Source: Desulfuromonadaceae bacterium
GTDB taxonomy: Bacteria > Desulfobacterota > Desulfuromonadia > Geobacterales > Pseudopelobacteraceae
Assembly (NCBI GenBank): GCA_028683855.1
Contig: JAQUHA010000007.1
Coordinates: 1 to 64,000 of the forward strand
Length of the DNA stretch: 64,000 nucleotides
Direction of reading: 5' to 3'
Every line of letters begins with the position of its first letter. The stretch's first letter is position 1. Position numbers and translations under genes: made by a program. The notes beneath the pieces were generated by a model. It was not told the origin of the DNA, did not search any database, and was given only the letters and a program-made list of their open reading frames with translations. Below, in pieces: positions 35,788 to 44,239 of the stretch.

Positions 35788-36703
35788 TTATCACCTCGAC
35801 CTTATAAAATCCAAAACCGAAAGCAGCTGACTTACCGGCATTAAAATAACTGCCTAGAATTAGTAATGAAGACATCTCTTGAATCAGCCCATCATATTCA
35901 GCAGTACCAAGCAAACCCCGGTTTTTAAAAAGCTTGTCGGTAAGTTTTAGTGATGTAAAATGTACTCCATCTTTCAAATTAATTACATTGTTTGCAGCCA
36001 TAGAGAGAGCGACAAAATCAAGATCAAGCCTTCCTGTACCATAATACGAGTAAAGAGAAGAGCAGCGCCTTAATTGAGAGCGGAAAAACGTCGCAAAATC
36101 AAAATAATGTGCAATAGCCCCGTTTTGTAAAAGTCGCAGAGGTGATTTTAGAATTATTTTTATAGAATCTGAGGTTACAGAGTTATGAACAATATTTTGT
36201 GCGGAAAGCAGTATAATGCTTTCTCTGAATGAAGTGGCATCAGAGATCTCATATCTTACAGAGTGATAATCCAGACAATAAACCGTCAATTTATACTGCC
36301 TTATGTTAAGCGATATTTCAGCAGAAGTTACAATCAGAAGTTTCAATGCCGAATAAAATATCTCTAGATAATCAATAGCTAAACCAATAACAGTTAGACC
36401 TACAGTAGTTGATAAAATATTGTCATCAACTGAATCAATATATAAAGAGAAAGGCAAAGATGGCTTCTGATGATTTCTAATAATTTCGGGATCAGGCGAG
36501 AGCTCCTGCCCAAAAACAATTTTATACGGACACTCACTACAGAAGACGGACATAGAGCATTTAGCCATATTGTGGGCTCTGCAGGAGAGAGATTTGAAAT
36601 GCATTTCAAACGATCTTAAACAACTGAATAATTCAGGTAACAATAATGTTGGAATATCAGTAGCAATATCAAACTCTATGCGAACAAAGTCTAAATCAAC
36701 CAA
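35780..36703 (-). CDS. Orphan Cas6-family (RAMP) protein
   Basis: 307 residues. A Cys cluster CRAHNMAKC...CSECPYKIVFGQE (~41-67) is followed by PSLPFSLYID, and the protein ends with a Gly-rich loop AGKSAAFGFGFYKVEVI (~288-304). This combination is that of the Cas6-type endoribonuclease family (PF10040) that cuts pre-crRNA. No CRISPR array or other cas gene was seen anywhere in the window. It heads a two-gene unit with a LolB-like lipoprotein. It may be a domesticated RAMP nuclease or RNA-binding protein, or may serve an array elsewhere. Confidence 0.72.
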   Translation of the reverse strand: MVDLDFVRIEFDIATDIPTLLLPELFSCLRSFEMHFKSLSCRAHNMAKCSMSVFCSECPYKIVFGQELSPDPEIIRNHQKPSLPFSLYIDSVDDNILSTTVGLTVIGLAIDYLEIFYSALKLLIVTSAEISLNIRQYKLTVYCLDYHSVRYEISDATSFRESIILLSAQNIVHNSVTSDSIKIILKSPLRLLQNGAIAHYFDFATFFRSQLRRCSSLYSYYGTGRLDLDFVALSMAANNVINLKDGVHFTSLKLTDKLFKNRGLLGTAEYDGLIQEMSSLLILGSYFNAGKSAAFGFGFYKVEVIND

Positions 36704-36719
36704 ACATTTACTCCTTAAT

Positions 36720-36752
36720 AAAACGGGGCAGCCAATATGGCTGCCCCGTTTT
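36720..36752. terminator. Terminator after frdB, perfect 15-bp stem
   Basis: AAAACGGGGCAGCCA / ATA / TGGCTGCCCCGTTTT. It lies 32 bases behind the frdB stop on the minus strand, and the A/T flanks give a U-run on both strands. It separates the frd operon from the Cas6-like gene, whose start is 17 bases beyond. Confidence 0.88.
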
Positions 36753-36783
36753 ATGCACTCTTCATACCTGCTTTAAATAGTTG

Positions 36784-37542
36784 TTAAGCAAACTGTGCCT
36801 TAATAAATTCTCTATTCATTCTTGCTATGAACTTGACATTAATACCTTTAGGACAGGCAGCCATACACTCGTAATGATTAGTACAGTTACCAAAACCACA
36901 CTCAGTCATAGCATCAGTCATATTCTTAACACGCTGTGCAGCTTCTGCTTTGCCCTGCGGAAGAAGCGCCAACTGTGAAACCTTGGCTCCTGTGTAGAGC
37001 ATTGCTGCACCATTTGGACAACCTGCAACGCATGCACCGCACCCTACACATTCAGCAGCATCCATAGCCTCATCGGCAATAGTTTTTGGAATCAATATAG
37101 CGTTGCCGTCTGCGACACCGCCGGTATGACATGATGTGTAACCACCAGCCTGTGTTATCTTGTCAAGGGCTGAACGATCAACAATTAAGTCGCGTACAAT
37201 CGGGAAAGCACGGGCTCTCCACGGCTCAATGTAGATTGTATCACCATCTTTAAACTTACGCATATGCAATTGGCAGACAGTTGTACGATCCTGACCGCCA
37301 TGCGGTGCGCCATTAATAACCTGTGAACACATTCCGCAGATACCTTCACGACAATCGTGATCGAAAACTATCGGATCTTTGCCTGCGTGAATAAGATCTT
37401 CGTTAACACAGTCAAGCATCTCAAGGAATGAGTGATGCTCAGTAATATTTTTTGCTGTATAGGTCTCGAATTTTCCGGGATCGTTGGCATTCTTCTGGCG
37501 CCACACGATCAGTGTCAATGTCATGGTCTTGTGATCGCTCAT
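36784..37542 (-). CDS. frdB: Fumarate reductase/succinate dehydrogenase iron-sulfur subunit
   Basis: 252 residues. [2Fe-2S] ligands in [16 protein letters not shown] and a later TVCQLHM (~63-90). [4Fe-4S] site [18 protein letters not shown] (~157-174); [3Fe-4S] site [15 protein letters not shown] (~220-234). It passes electrons between the flavin subunit and the cytochrome b quinone site. In Geobacter the same FrdCAB complex works as both fumarate reductase and succinate dehydrogenase. It begins at the base where frdA ends. Confidence 0.94.
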   Translation of the reverse strand: MSDHKTMTLTLIVWRQKNANDPGKFETYTAKNITEHHSFLEMLDCVNEDLIHAGKDPIVFDHDCREGICGMCSQVINGAPHGGQDRTTVCQLHMRKFKDGDTIYIEPWRARAFPIVRDLIVDRSALDKITQAGGYTSCHTGGVADGNAILIPKTIADEAMDAAECVGCGACVAGCPNGAAMLYTGAKVSQLALLPQGKAEAAQRVKNMTDAMTECGFGNCTNHYECMAACPKGINVKFIARMNREFIKAQFA

Positions 37543-39455
37543 TATTTGTAACTCCTTACGGCGAGATGTACATTATCGAACTTTAACGGCTCTTTATGCA
37601 GCTCCGGCTCTTTACCAACACCTTTGTACTCCCATGCACCAACGTAGCAGTAATTTACATCATCACGCTGTGCCTCACCTTCGTCCTGATACTCAACACG
37701 GAAGTGACCACCGCAGGATTCATTACGGTGATAAGCATCACGACAGAGTAACTCACCAAACTCAAGGAAGTCTGCAGTACGTCCGGCATTTTCCAGTTGC
37801 TGATTAAGTTCAGCACCAGAACCGGTAACCTTAACATTCTTCCAGAACTCTTCGCGAAGCGCCGGGATCTTCTTAAGGTTGACTTCAAGAGACTCTTTTG
37901 AACGAGCCATACCGCAATTTTCCCACATAAGACCGCCCAATTCACGCATGAACTCAAAAACGGTCTTTTTACCATTAATTCCGAGCAGCTTATCCTGTTC
38001 TGCTTTAACATCTTCGATGGATTTTTTGAACTCGCCGTTATCAACACCAACCTGACCCGGCTTTACAGTAGCAAGATATCCACCGATCGTGTATGGAATT
38101 ACAAAATAACCGTCAGCCAGACCCTGCATCAGAGCGGAAGCACCAAGACGATTAGCTCCGTGTACTGAGAAGTTGGCTTCACCCAGCACAAACAGACCGG
38201 GGATATTGCTCATCAGGTTATAATCGACCCAGAGACCGCCCATTGAATAGTGGGGAGCCGGATACATACGCATTGGACGCTTGTAAGCATCTTCATCCGT
38301 AATTTTTTCATACATTTCAAACAGGTTGCCGTAACGCTCTTTAATAGTGTCAGCACCAACCCGCTTGATAGCGGATGAAAAATCAAGATAAACGCCACGA
38401 CCGCCAGGACCGACACCACGACCATCATCACACTGCTCTTTAGCAGCACGCGATGCAATATCACGAGGAGCAAGGTTACCGAAGGAGGGGTATTTACGCT
38501 CAAGGTAATAATCACGATCAGCCTCAGGAATATCATTCGGGTGCTTACCAAGATCAGCCTTATTCTTGGGAACCCAGCAACGTCCGTCATTACGTAGTGA
38601 CTCTGACATAAGTGTCAGCTTAGACTGATAGTCGCCAGCCTGTGGGATACAGGTCGGATGAATCTGTGTGTAACAAGGGTTGGCAAAGAAGGCACCTTTT
38701 TTATGAGCCTTCCAGTTAGCAGTAACTGAGCATCCCATTGCGTTAGTGGAGAGGTAAAATACATTTACATAGCCACCGGTAGCTAGACATACCGCATCAG
38801 CAGCGTAACTTTCCATTTCACCTGTCACCAGATTACGAACAGTTATACCGCGAGCGACGCCGTCTACCACTACAAGATCGAGCATTTCGCGGCGATCGTA
38901 CATCTTGACAGTACCCGCTTTAATCTGGCGGGATAGAGCAGAATAAGCTCCAAGCAGGAGCTGCTGACCGGTCTGACCACGCGCAAAAAATGTACGTGAA
39001 ACCTGGGCACCGCCAAAAGAACGGTTATCGAGATAACCTGCATAATCACGGGCAAAAGGGACACCCTGAGCAACACACTGGTCAATTATATTGTTGGAAA
39101 CCTGGGCAAGACGCCAAACATCAGCCTCACGCGCACGGAAGTCTCCACCTTTGATAGTGTCATAGAAGAGACGGTAAATTGAGTCACCGTCATTAGGATA
39201 ATTTTTGGCAGCGTTTATGCCACCCTGTGCAGCAATCGAATGAGCACGACGCGGGCTGTCCTGATAGCAGAAAGCCTGTACATTATAACCAAGTTCACCA
39301 AGTGAAGCAGCAGCAGCGCCACCGGCAAGCCCGGTACCAACAACAATTACGTTATACTTACGTTTGTTTGCTGGATTGACCAATTTAAGATCAAATCGGT
39401 GCTTATCCCATGTTTGTTCAATAGGTCCAGTTGGACATTTTCCGTCTAGTATCAC
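37542..39455 (-). CDS. frdA: Fumarate reductase/succinate dehydrogenase flavoprotein subunit
   Basis: 637 residues. FAD Rossmann motif [19 protein letters not shown] (~38-56); the His for covalent FAD lies in [18 protein letters not shown] (~69-86). Active-site regions are [24 protein letters not shown] and [35 protein letters not shown]. The length and [11 protein letters not shown] form match the non-classical (B-type) SDH/FRD used with a single di-haem cytochrome b. It oxidises succinate or reduces fumarate. Confidence 0.95.
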   Translation of the reverse strand: MILDGKCPTGPIEQTWDKHRFDLKLVNPANKRKYNVIVVGTGLAGGAAAASLGELGYNVQAFCYQDSPRRAHSIAAQGGINAAKNYPNDGDSIYRLFYDTIKGGDFRAREADVWRLAQVSNNIIDQCVAQGVPFARDYAGYLDNRSFGGAQVSRTFFARGQTGQQLLLGAYSALSRQIKAGTVKMYDRREMLDLVVVDGVARGITVRNLVTGEMESYAADAVCLATGGYVNVFYLSTNAMGCSVTANWKAHKKGAFFANPCYTQIHPTCIPQAGDYQSKLTLMSESLRNDGRCWVPKNKADLGKHPNDIPEADRDYYLERKYPSFGNLAPRDIASRAAKEQCDDGRGVGPGGRGVYLDFSSAIKRVGADTIKERYGNLFEMYEKITDEDAYKRPMRMYPAPHYSMGGLWVDYNLMSNIPGLFVLGEANFSVHGANRLGASALMQGLADGYFVIPYTIGGYLATVKPGQVGVDNGEFKKSIEDVKAEQDKLLGINGKKTVFEFMRELGGLMWENCGMARSKESLEVNLKKIPALREEFWKNVKVTGSGAELNQQLENAGRTADFLEFGELLCRDAYHRNESCGGHFRVEYQDEGEAQRDDVNYCYVGAWEYKGVGKEPELHKEPLKFDNVHLAVRSYK

Positions 39456-39465
39456 AATAACCCCC

Positions 39466-40155
39466 TTAACCTTTCAGAATGCCGGCAAAAATTGTCAGCG
39501 GGATGGTAACATAACCAAGAAACAGGGCGAGTGCGACAAGAGTACCGAATTTAACAAGAAGTGGCTGACTCCTATCATTACTCCAACCAATCGTTTGAAA
39601 AAAGCTCTGAATGCCATGAGAAAGATGCAGAAAAAGTGCAACCATTGCACCGGCATATATGAATGACACAAAGAAGTTTTTGAACCCGGCAACTACCATT
39701 CCCAGAACATTTGGAACTAGATCACTGTGCAAAGGCACAAGATTTTTAAGGGCTGCTGTTTCAGGACTAATAATCTGAAATGTGAAGTGAGCTAAATGAT
39801 ATAACAGAAAAAGCCCGATTAGAACACCTGTCCAGATCATATTTTCACTGGCAAAAGTTGCCTTCTGGGTCGATTTCACAGCATACTGACGAGGACGACC
39901 GCCTCTATTTTCAAGAGTCAGCTGAATACCAAACCAGATATGAACACAAACAATCGCCAGCAGTGCCAGACGAAACCCTAATATTATAGGCAGTGGCATA
40001 CTGTGAAGATGTTCCGCATAGGCGTTGATACCGCCATTGAGCCACCCGAAGATGGAGCTGTTACCAAGCAGATGTACGACAGCGAACAGCACCATAGCCT
40101 GGCCTGTGATCGCCATCAGGATCTTTCTGCCGATGGATGACGAGGTAAATTGCAT
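39466..40155 (-). CDS. frdC: Fumarate reductase/succinate dehydrogenase cytochrome b subunit
   Basis: 229 residues, five membrane helices (~15-35, ~60-82, ~105-128, ~155-180 and ~200-222). Candidate haem-binding His residues lie in FAVVHLLGN (~28), HLHSMPLPI (~49), LLYHLAHF (~120), [12 protein letters not shown] (~180). It is a B-type anchor carrying two haems in one polypeptide and binding menaquinone. GGAAGG precedes the ATG. It is the first structural gene; a short leader ORF lies 50 bases upstream. Confidence 0.92.
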   Translation of the reverse strand: MQFTSSSIGRKILMAITGQAMVLFAVVHLLGNSSIFGWLNGGINAYAEHLHSMPLPIILGFRLALLAIVCVHIWFGIQLTLENRGGRPRQYAVKSTQKATFASENMIWTGVLIGLFLLYHLAHFTFQIISPETAALKNLVPLHSDLVPNVLGMVVAGFKNFFVSFIYAGAMVALFLHLSHGIQSFFQTIGWSNDRSQPLLVKFGTLVALALFLGYVTIPLTIFAGILKG

Positions 40156-40205
40156 AGCATTCCTTCCTTTTTAAATAGCGTTATTCAACAAATAAATTAG
40201 TTTCA

Positions 40206-40286
40206 CTACAACATGGGGATAGTTTTATTGATATTAGTGTTAACAGGTGGGGGACCGCGCCAATAGAACTTGGAGACAACTTTCAT
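40206..40286 (-). CDS. 26-codon leader ORF with Pro-Pro-Pro upstream of frdC
   Basis: The minus strand from ATG 40286 encodes 26 residues, MKVVSKFYWRGPPPVNTNIN followed by KTIPML, ending TAG at 40206-40208. An AAGGAGG site (40300-40294) lies 7 bases upstream, as good as any ribosome site in the window. The frame stops 50 bases before frdC. The WRGPPPV run is a potential EF-P-dependent stall site. The other ~250 bases of the frdC-tgt gap show only a TGTATACA palindrome (40401-40408). Whether the peptide is made is unknown. Confidence 0.5.
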   Translation of the reverse strand: MKVVSKFYWRGPPPVNTNINKTIPML

Positions 40287-40539
40287 TCGTAAACCTCCTT
40301 GAGTAGTTATGTAGATGCTTGGATCAAAGGTTAAGCATACTCATATCAATTCAAACCGGAGTGATACTAAACATCGTTATAATAAATTGCAACTCTTTTG
40401 TGTATACAAGTAGAATTTAAATGTTACCAAGCCTCACTTTTGTCACTCACAAATTGCTTTTTTAACTGCCTTCTGATACTAAGGTCATACAGTATGCTGA
40501 TTATACTGAATAGACAAACTGAATCACTTTGGAGAGTTA

Positions 40540-41643
40540 ATGTACTTCAGACTACTAAAAAAGGATCCTCACAGCTCCGCCCGTCTTGGCATTGTTTCGA
40601 CCTTACACGGTGAAATTGAGACTCCGATTTTTATGCCTGTAGCAACTCATGGAGCCATGAAACCGCTTACTCCGGCACAGATAAAGGATACAGGTTCACA
40701 GATAATTCTTTCAAACACCTATCATCTGCACTTACAACCAGGAGAAGGTTTAGTCAAAAAAGCGGGTGGACTCCATAAATTTATGGCATGGGATAAGCCG
40801 ATACTGACAGATTCAGGTGGATTCCAGGTATTTTCTCTTCCTAATAAACGGATAACTGAAGATGGTGTTTATTTCAAACATGAAGTTACCGGAGCGGAAA
40901 TATATCTTGATCCGGCGACGGCTACAAGAATTCAGCAGGATCTAGGCGCTGATATTATAATGGCTTTTGACGAATGCATCCCCTACCCCTGCGACAGAAC
41001 TTATGCTGAGAAATCCACTAAAAAAACTATAAAATGGCTGAAAGAGTGTCAAAGCTCCATGACAGATAACGGTCAGGCACTATTTGGAATAGTCCAGGGG
41101 AGTGTATATGAGGATTTACGTGAAATGTGCGCCAAGGAGATGCGTAAACTTGATCTTCCCGGATATGCAATAGGTGGAGTTAGCGTCGGCGAAGGGTTGG
41201 AGCTTCTTAAAAAAATTGTGGGATTTACAGCACCGCATTTACCGGAAAATAAACCACGCTACCTGATGGGCGTAGGATTACCGGAAGATATTCTGGAAAG
41301 CGTAGAACGCGGGATTGATATGTTTGACTGTGTTATTCCAACAAGATATGCAAGAAGCGCAACTCTATTTACACGGCGTGGCAGGATTCGGATAACTAAT
41401 AAAAATTATAAACGTGATTTTTTCCCTGTAGACCCTAGCTGTAACTGTTACACATGTCAGAATTTCACAAGAGCCTACCTTCACCACCTCTTTCTTGCAA
41501 ATGAGGTTGTATCTGCAGTTCTGTCTGCAATACACAATGTCCATTTTTACCTGAAAATGATGGCTGAAATCCGACACGCAATTGGAGAAGGGCGCTTTAT
41601 TGAATACAAAGGAGCATTTTTAAAAGAGTATCAGCGTGCTTAA
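40540..41643 (+). CDS. tgt: Queuine/7-aminomethyl-7-deazaguanine tRNA-ribosyltransferase
   Basis: 367 residues. Catalytic Asp regions ILTDSGGFQVFS (~88-99, nucleophile/acid) and FDCVIPTRYARSATLFT (~261-277, with the nucleophilic Asp262). Zinc ligands CNCYTCQ... and the downstream His (CNCYTCQNFTRAYLHHL, ~303-319) are present. It exchanges G34 for preQ1 in tRNAs for Asn, Asp, His and Tyr. A small ORF follows after 31 bases. Confidence 0.95.
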   Translation: MYFRLLKKDPHSSARLGIVSTLHGEIETPIFMPVATHGAMKPLTPAQIKDTGSQIILSNTYHLHLQPGEGLVKKAGGLHKFMAWDKPILTDSGGFQVFSLPNKRITEDGVYFKHEVTGAEIYLDPATATRIQQDLGADIIMAFDECIPYPCDRTYAEKSTKKTIKWLKECQSSMTDNGQALFGIVQGSVYEDLREMCAKEMRKLDLPGYAIGGVSVGEGLELLKKIVGFTAPHLPENKPRYLMGVGLPEDILESVERGIDMFDCVIPTRYARSATLFTRRGRIRITNKNYKRDFFPVDPSCNCYTCQNFTRAYLHHLFLANEVVSAVLSAIHNVHFYLKMMAEIRHAIGEGRFIEYKGAFLKEYQRA

Positions 41644-41674
41644 AATATGCTCCCTCCCATCAAAGGAGGAATAA

Positions 41675-41881
41675 ATGGCTGGATACGAACAAACTTTTCT
41701 TGAACAGATAACAAATATTCATGGCGTTGATTTTTCCACATGGAGTGGCTGGGAAAAATTAATGGCATGGACTAAGCGTCAGGCATGGTCAAAAGATTTC
41801 CTTGGTAGCGACAAAATACCAGCCCGTTTCCTGCACCCGACAACCTTGGCGGACGAATTAACAAAGTATCTCGGAGGGTAA
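41675..41881 (+). CDS. Small Trp-rich protein of unknown function
   Basis: 68 residues behind AAAGGAGG, 31 bases after tgt, so most likely in one transcript with it. It is soluble, with five Trp in the first 45 residues (FSTWSGWEKLMAWTKRQAWSKDF). No signal peptide or known motif. The strong ribosome site and operon position argue that it is a real gene. Confidence 0.6.
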   Translation: MAGYEQTFLEQITNIHGVDFSTWSGWEKLMAWTKRQAWSKDFLGSDKIPARFLHPTTLADELTKYLGG

Positions 41882-41979
41882 AATAGAGTAATTATTTTCA
41901 ACCGCACATTTATTAACAAATTACTGGTTTGATAATGCTTGACGAGCGCTCTTATCTGAATTATAAGTAACAGCTCTTT

Positions 41980-42065
41980 GGCGGAGTGGTGAAATGGTAG
42001 ACACAGCAGACTCAAAATCTGCCGAGGGCAACCTCATGCCGGTTCGAGTCCGGCCTCCGCTACCA
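41980..42065 (+). tRNA. tRNA-Leu (anticodon CAA)
   Basis: 86 bases. Acceptor stem GGCGGAG pairs with CTCCGCT (first pair G-U). The anticodon stem GCAGA/TCTGC encloses CTCAAAA, so the anticodon is CAA. There is a long variable arm (CGAGGGCAACCTCAT), T-loop GGTTCGAGTCC and encoded CCA. It reads UUG codons. Its 3' end borders phage-derived genes, the usual attachment site of tRNA-specific integrases. Confidence 0.95.
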
Positions 42066-42074
42066 TAGATAAAT

Positions 42075-42111
42075 AAAGGCTTTAAGGGTTGTTTCCCTTG
42101 AAGCCTTTTTT
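42075..42111 (+). terminator. Terminator behind tRNA-Leu
   Basis: AAAGGCTT..AAGGG / TTGTTT / CCCTT.GAAGCCTTTTT: a slightly bulged stem followed by a T-run, 10 bases after the CCA end. Confidence 0.75.
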
Positions 42112-42186
42112 GTTGTCAAAATCTCTGTTTTTTAAAATGTATCGCTTATGTATCGCCTGTTGGAAAATCATGGGGTGTTTCTCCGA

Positions 42187-42504
42187 TCATTCGGGGGCAT
42201 TATCACCATAGTCGGCGCATTTATTATTATCCCTGGTGACTGTCTCAAAATCAATTAAAAGACTTGCTACTACTGAGGGTTTGACCATCCATTTATCGCT
42301 TATTTCTTTAATTGTGCTGCTTATCCCTTCATCCATGTGTTCAAAAGAATCTGAAAGCTCTCCATGTTTCTTCGAGTAATATATTAATATGTCTTTTGTT
42401 GTTTCTGGCTGCATTTCGTATTTACCAGAGAATAGAGCGATTTCTCTTTGATATACAAATCCAAACCCACTAATTTGTTTATTTAATACTTCTTGTTTCG
42501 TCAA
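42187..42504 (-). CDS. Hypothetical protein of the prophage remnant
   Basis: 105 residues, TTG start at 42504 overlapping the TGA of the preceding 46-codon gene. It is acidic, with no membrane segment or motif I know; a middle segment STIKEISDKWMVKPSVVASLLIDFE could be helical or DNA-binding. It is the last of three genes read from the phage repressor towards the tRNA. The 120 bases between it and the tRNA hold the tRNA terminator and a direct ATGTATCGC repeat (42138-42146, 42150-42158). Confidence 0.55.
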   Translation of the reverse strand: MTKQEVLNKQISGFGFVYQREIALFSGKYEMQPETTKDILIYYSKKHGELSDSFEHMDEGISSTIKEISDKWMVKPSVVASLLIDFETVTRDNNKCADYGDNAPE

Positions 42505-42641
42505 CTTTTTTCAACTACTGTTTTATTGCCAGAGAACGGGTAGAAATTAAATAATAGTATTGATGCAATAAATATGATTCCTATCAAAATACTCCAAACA
42601 GTCATCCCGCTAAAGGGTTTTTCTTCATAACTTCTTATCAT
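42501..42641 (-). CDS. 46-residue single-helix membrane protein of the prophage remnant
   Basis: ATG 42641 to TGA 42501-42503. Sequence features: charged start MIRSYEEKPF, one hydrophobic helix (~13-33, MTVWSILIGIIFIASILLF), short basic end. GGGGGGAG lies just before the ATG. It begins 13 bases after the repressor stop and its stop overlaps the next start (TTGA), a phage-like gene packing. Function unknown. Confidence 0.5.
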   Translation of the reverse strand: MIRSYEEKPFSGMTVWSILIGIIFIASILLFNFYPFSGNKTVVEKS

Positions 42642-42654
42642 GCTCCCCCCATTC

Positions 42655-43323
42655 CTACCCTCTCGGCTTAACCCAAACTATCCGGTGCATAAATAAGATG
42701 TTTTCTGCCTTATAGTGCAGATCTTCATAAGATGGATTCAGGCTCGACAAAACGAACTCCCCATTTTTCGCCTTGATCCTCTTCGCCATGATCTGCCCGT
42801 CTCTCAACTTTACAATAGCATCGTTTCCTGTCTGCACTCCCCTGGCCGGACTCACTACTACATAGTCACCATCTTCATACTTTGGAAACATGCTATCGCC
42901 GGAAATCTCCAGTGCGTAAGCTGACGGATCTGAAACGTCGTATGGACACGAAATATCCGTGAACCCTCCACCGACTACATGCGAATCCACAAAAAAGCCT
43001 TCTACTCCTGCTTGAGCCCAACTGATAACTGGTATCCTCCTGCTTGCCTGCGGAACATCAAAAGCCCCTTCTGGACGAGGCAGCCCTAACTTCGCTTTAT
43101 TCTCAGCAAACATAGACCCAATCCCGGTTCTTACCCACTTTTCGGAATATCCAATATCAGTAAACAAAGAGTAATCACCAATAGAATTGCGGTTACGCCA
43201 ATTCAATATGGTTTGCTTGGAGACGCCAAGATGTCTCGCTATCTCTGTTTCTTTGGTGAACCCATGGCTTTTGGCTATCTCATTTAAAACAAAATTTACA
43301 CTATGTTTATTTTCTGTTGACAT
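42655..43323 (-). CDS. Phage CI-like repressor with S24 peptidase domain
   Basis: About 222 residues from ATG 43323, with GAGGG 8 bases upstream. The N-terminal helix-turn-helix contains TKETEIARHLGVSKQTILNWRNR (~20-42). The C-terminal LexA/CI-type autoprotease (~95-222) has the serine in LEISGDSMFPKYEDGDYVVV and the lysine in KLRDGQIMAKRIKA. It would repress lytic genes and self-cleave on RecA activation. It is divergent from the gene at 43402, with an operator-like palindrome between. It is the best evidence for a former prophage at tRNA-Leu; no integrase, replication or structural genes remain in the window. Confidence 0.88.
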   Translation of the reverse strand: MSTENKHSVNFVLNEIAKSHGFTKETEIARHLGVSKQTILNWRNRNSIGDYSLFTDIGYSEKWVRTGIGSMFAENKAKLGLPRPEGAFDVPQASRRIPVISWAQAGVEGFFVDSHVVGGGFTDISCPYDVSDPSAYALEISGDSMFPKYEDGDYVVVSPARGVQTGNDAIVKLRDGQIMAKRIKAKNGEFVLSSLNPSYEDLHYKAENILFMHRIVWVKPRG

Positions 43324-43355
43324 TTTGTTTACCCTCAATTATATTCACTACAGGT

Positions 43356-43373
43356 TGATTGCATAGTCAATCA
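43356..43373. promoter_or_regulatory. Probable CI operator
   Basis: TGATTG-CATAGT-CAATCA is a perfect 6-6-6 inverted repeat in the 78-base gap between the repressor gene and the divergent gene, where a phage control region is expected. Confidence 0.5.
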
Positions 43374-43401
43374 CCATTCAACGAAAGGAGGAAAATAAAC
43401 C

Positions 43402-44214
43402 ATGGCTAAGAAAATGGCAAGAGACAAAGTAGGAGTGTCACTAAAGCTCCCCGTAATCTACGCGGATGATCTCTCAGATGACGAGATTAATCTTCTTGAA
43501 AATTTCTCTGATATACTTGTAAAGAGCCTGATCGATATCGGTGTACACGAATGCCCGGGTGGTATAATGGCAAGTAAACCTTTCTGGCGGCGAAGCCTTA
43601 CAGAGTGGATGAATATGGTTGACGAATGGACTGAGGAACCCAGCAGTGAGAACATTCTCCACTTCTGTATGTTCTGTGATCTACGCACCATAGCCGGTGA
43701 CCCGGCTATGGAAAAACTTATAAAAGCTCATATTGCAAAGCGGGCAGAGCATAATACTCTTTTTCTAACGCAGTTAGCTGTTCAATCCTGTAAATTCAGC
43801 CCGCCTCTCGGTTTTTTTGGCGGCTTCAAAGTAGAAAAGAGCGGGGATCACCGGGGCGAAATCGACCTTAAAACTGCGGGAATCTTCGCAATAACTGAGG
43901 GGATAAGAGTCTTGGGACTCTCTGTTGGTATTGTCGGCGGCGGAACTGAAATAAAGATGATTCAATTGAAAGAGAAAGGAGTTCTAAGCAGCAATCAACT
44001 GGAAAATCTACTGGCTGGTTTTAATATACTCTGCGATCTGCGTATGCTTGGTCAGCTCGAATCTATCACGAATGGAGGAAATCTTTCAAACCACATCTCC
44101 CCTGATATGCTTAATCGCGTGGATCAGGGGCGTCTGCATACATCTTTAGAGATAGTGAGATCATTTGAAGAGTTTATAGCATCGCGTTTCCGTCTGGACA
44201 TCGCTCCCGGTTGA
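43402..44214 (+). CDS. Truncated DUF294 nucleotidyltransferase with phage-derived start
   Basis: 270 residues. From about residue 19 (VIYADDLSDDEINLL) it follows DUF294-type putative nucleotidyltransferases, with CPGGIMASKPFWRRSLTEWMNMVDEW (~52-77) and the all-helical C-terminal substrate-binding domain (~110-265). Full members are ~600 residues and carry cNMP/CBS domains and the GS...R...TDxD catalytic motif before this point; all of that is missing. The first 18 residues and the strong AGGAGG site lie directly behind the phage operator, so the gene appears to be a fusion of a phage early gene start with the end of the chromosomal gene. Catalysis is not expected. The full gene usually accompanies actP, as here. 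Confidence 0.75.
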   Translation: MAKKMARDKVGVSLKLPVIYADDLSDDEINLLENFSDILVKSLIDIGVHECPGGIMASKPFWRRSLTEWMNMVDEWTEEPSSENILHFCMFCDLRTIAGDPAMEKLIKAHIAKRAEHNTLFLTQLAVQSCKFSPPLGFFGGFKVEKSGDHRGEIDLKTAGIFAITEGIRVLGLSVGIVGGGTEIKMIQLKEKGVLSSNQLENLLAGFNILCDLRMLGQLESITNGGNLSNHISPDMLNRVDQGRLHTSLEIVRSFEEFIASRFRLDIAPG

Positions 44215-44239
44215 TAAAAAGAACAGAATAACTTTTGAG

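Noticed and set aside
35059-36752. CRISPR array near the Cas6-like gene
   Set aside because: I looked for regularly spaced repeats here and in the rest of the window and saw none.
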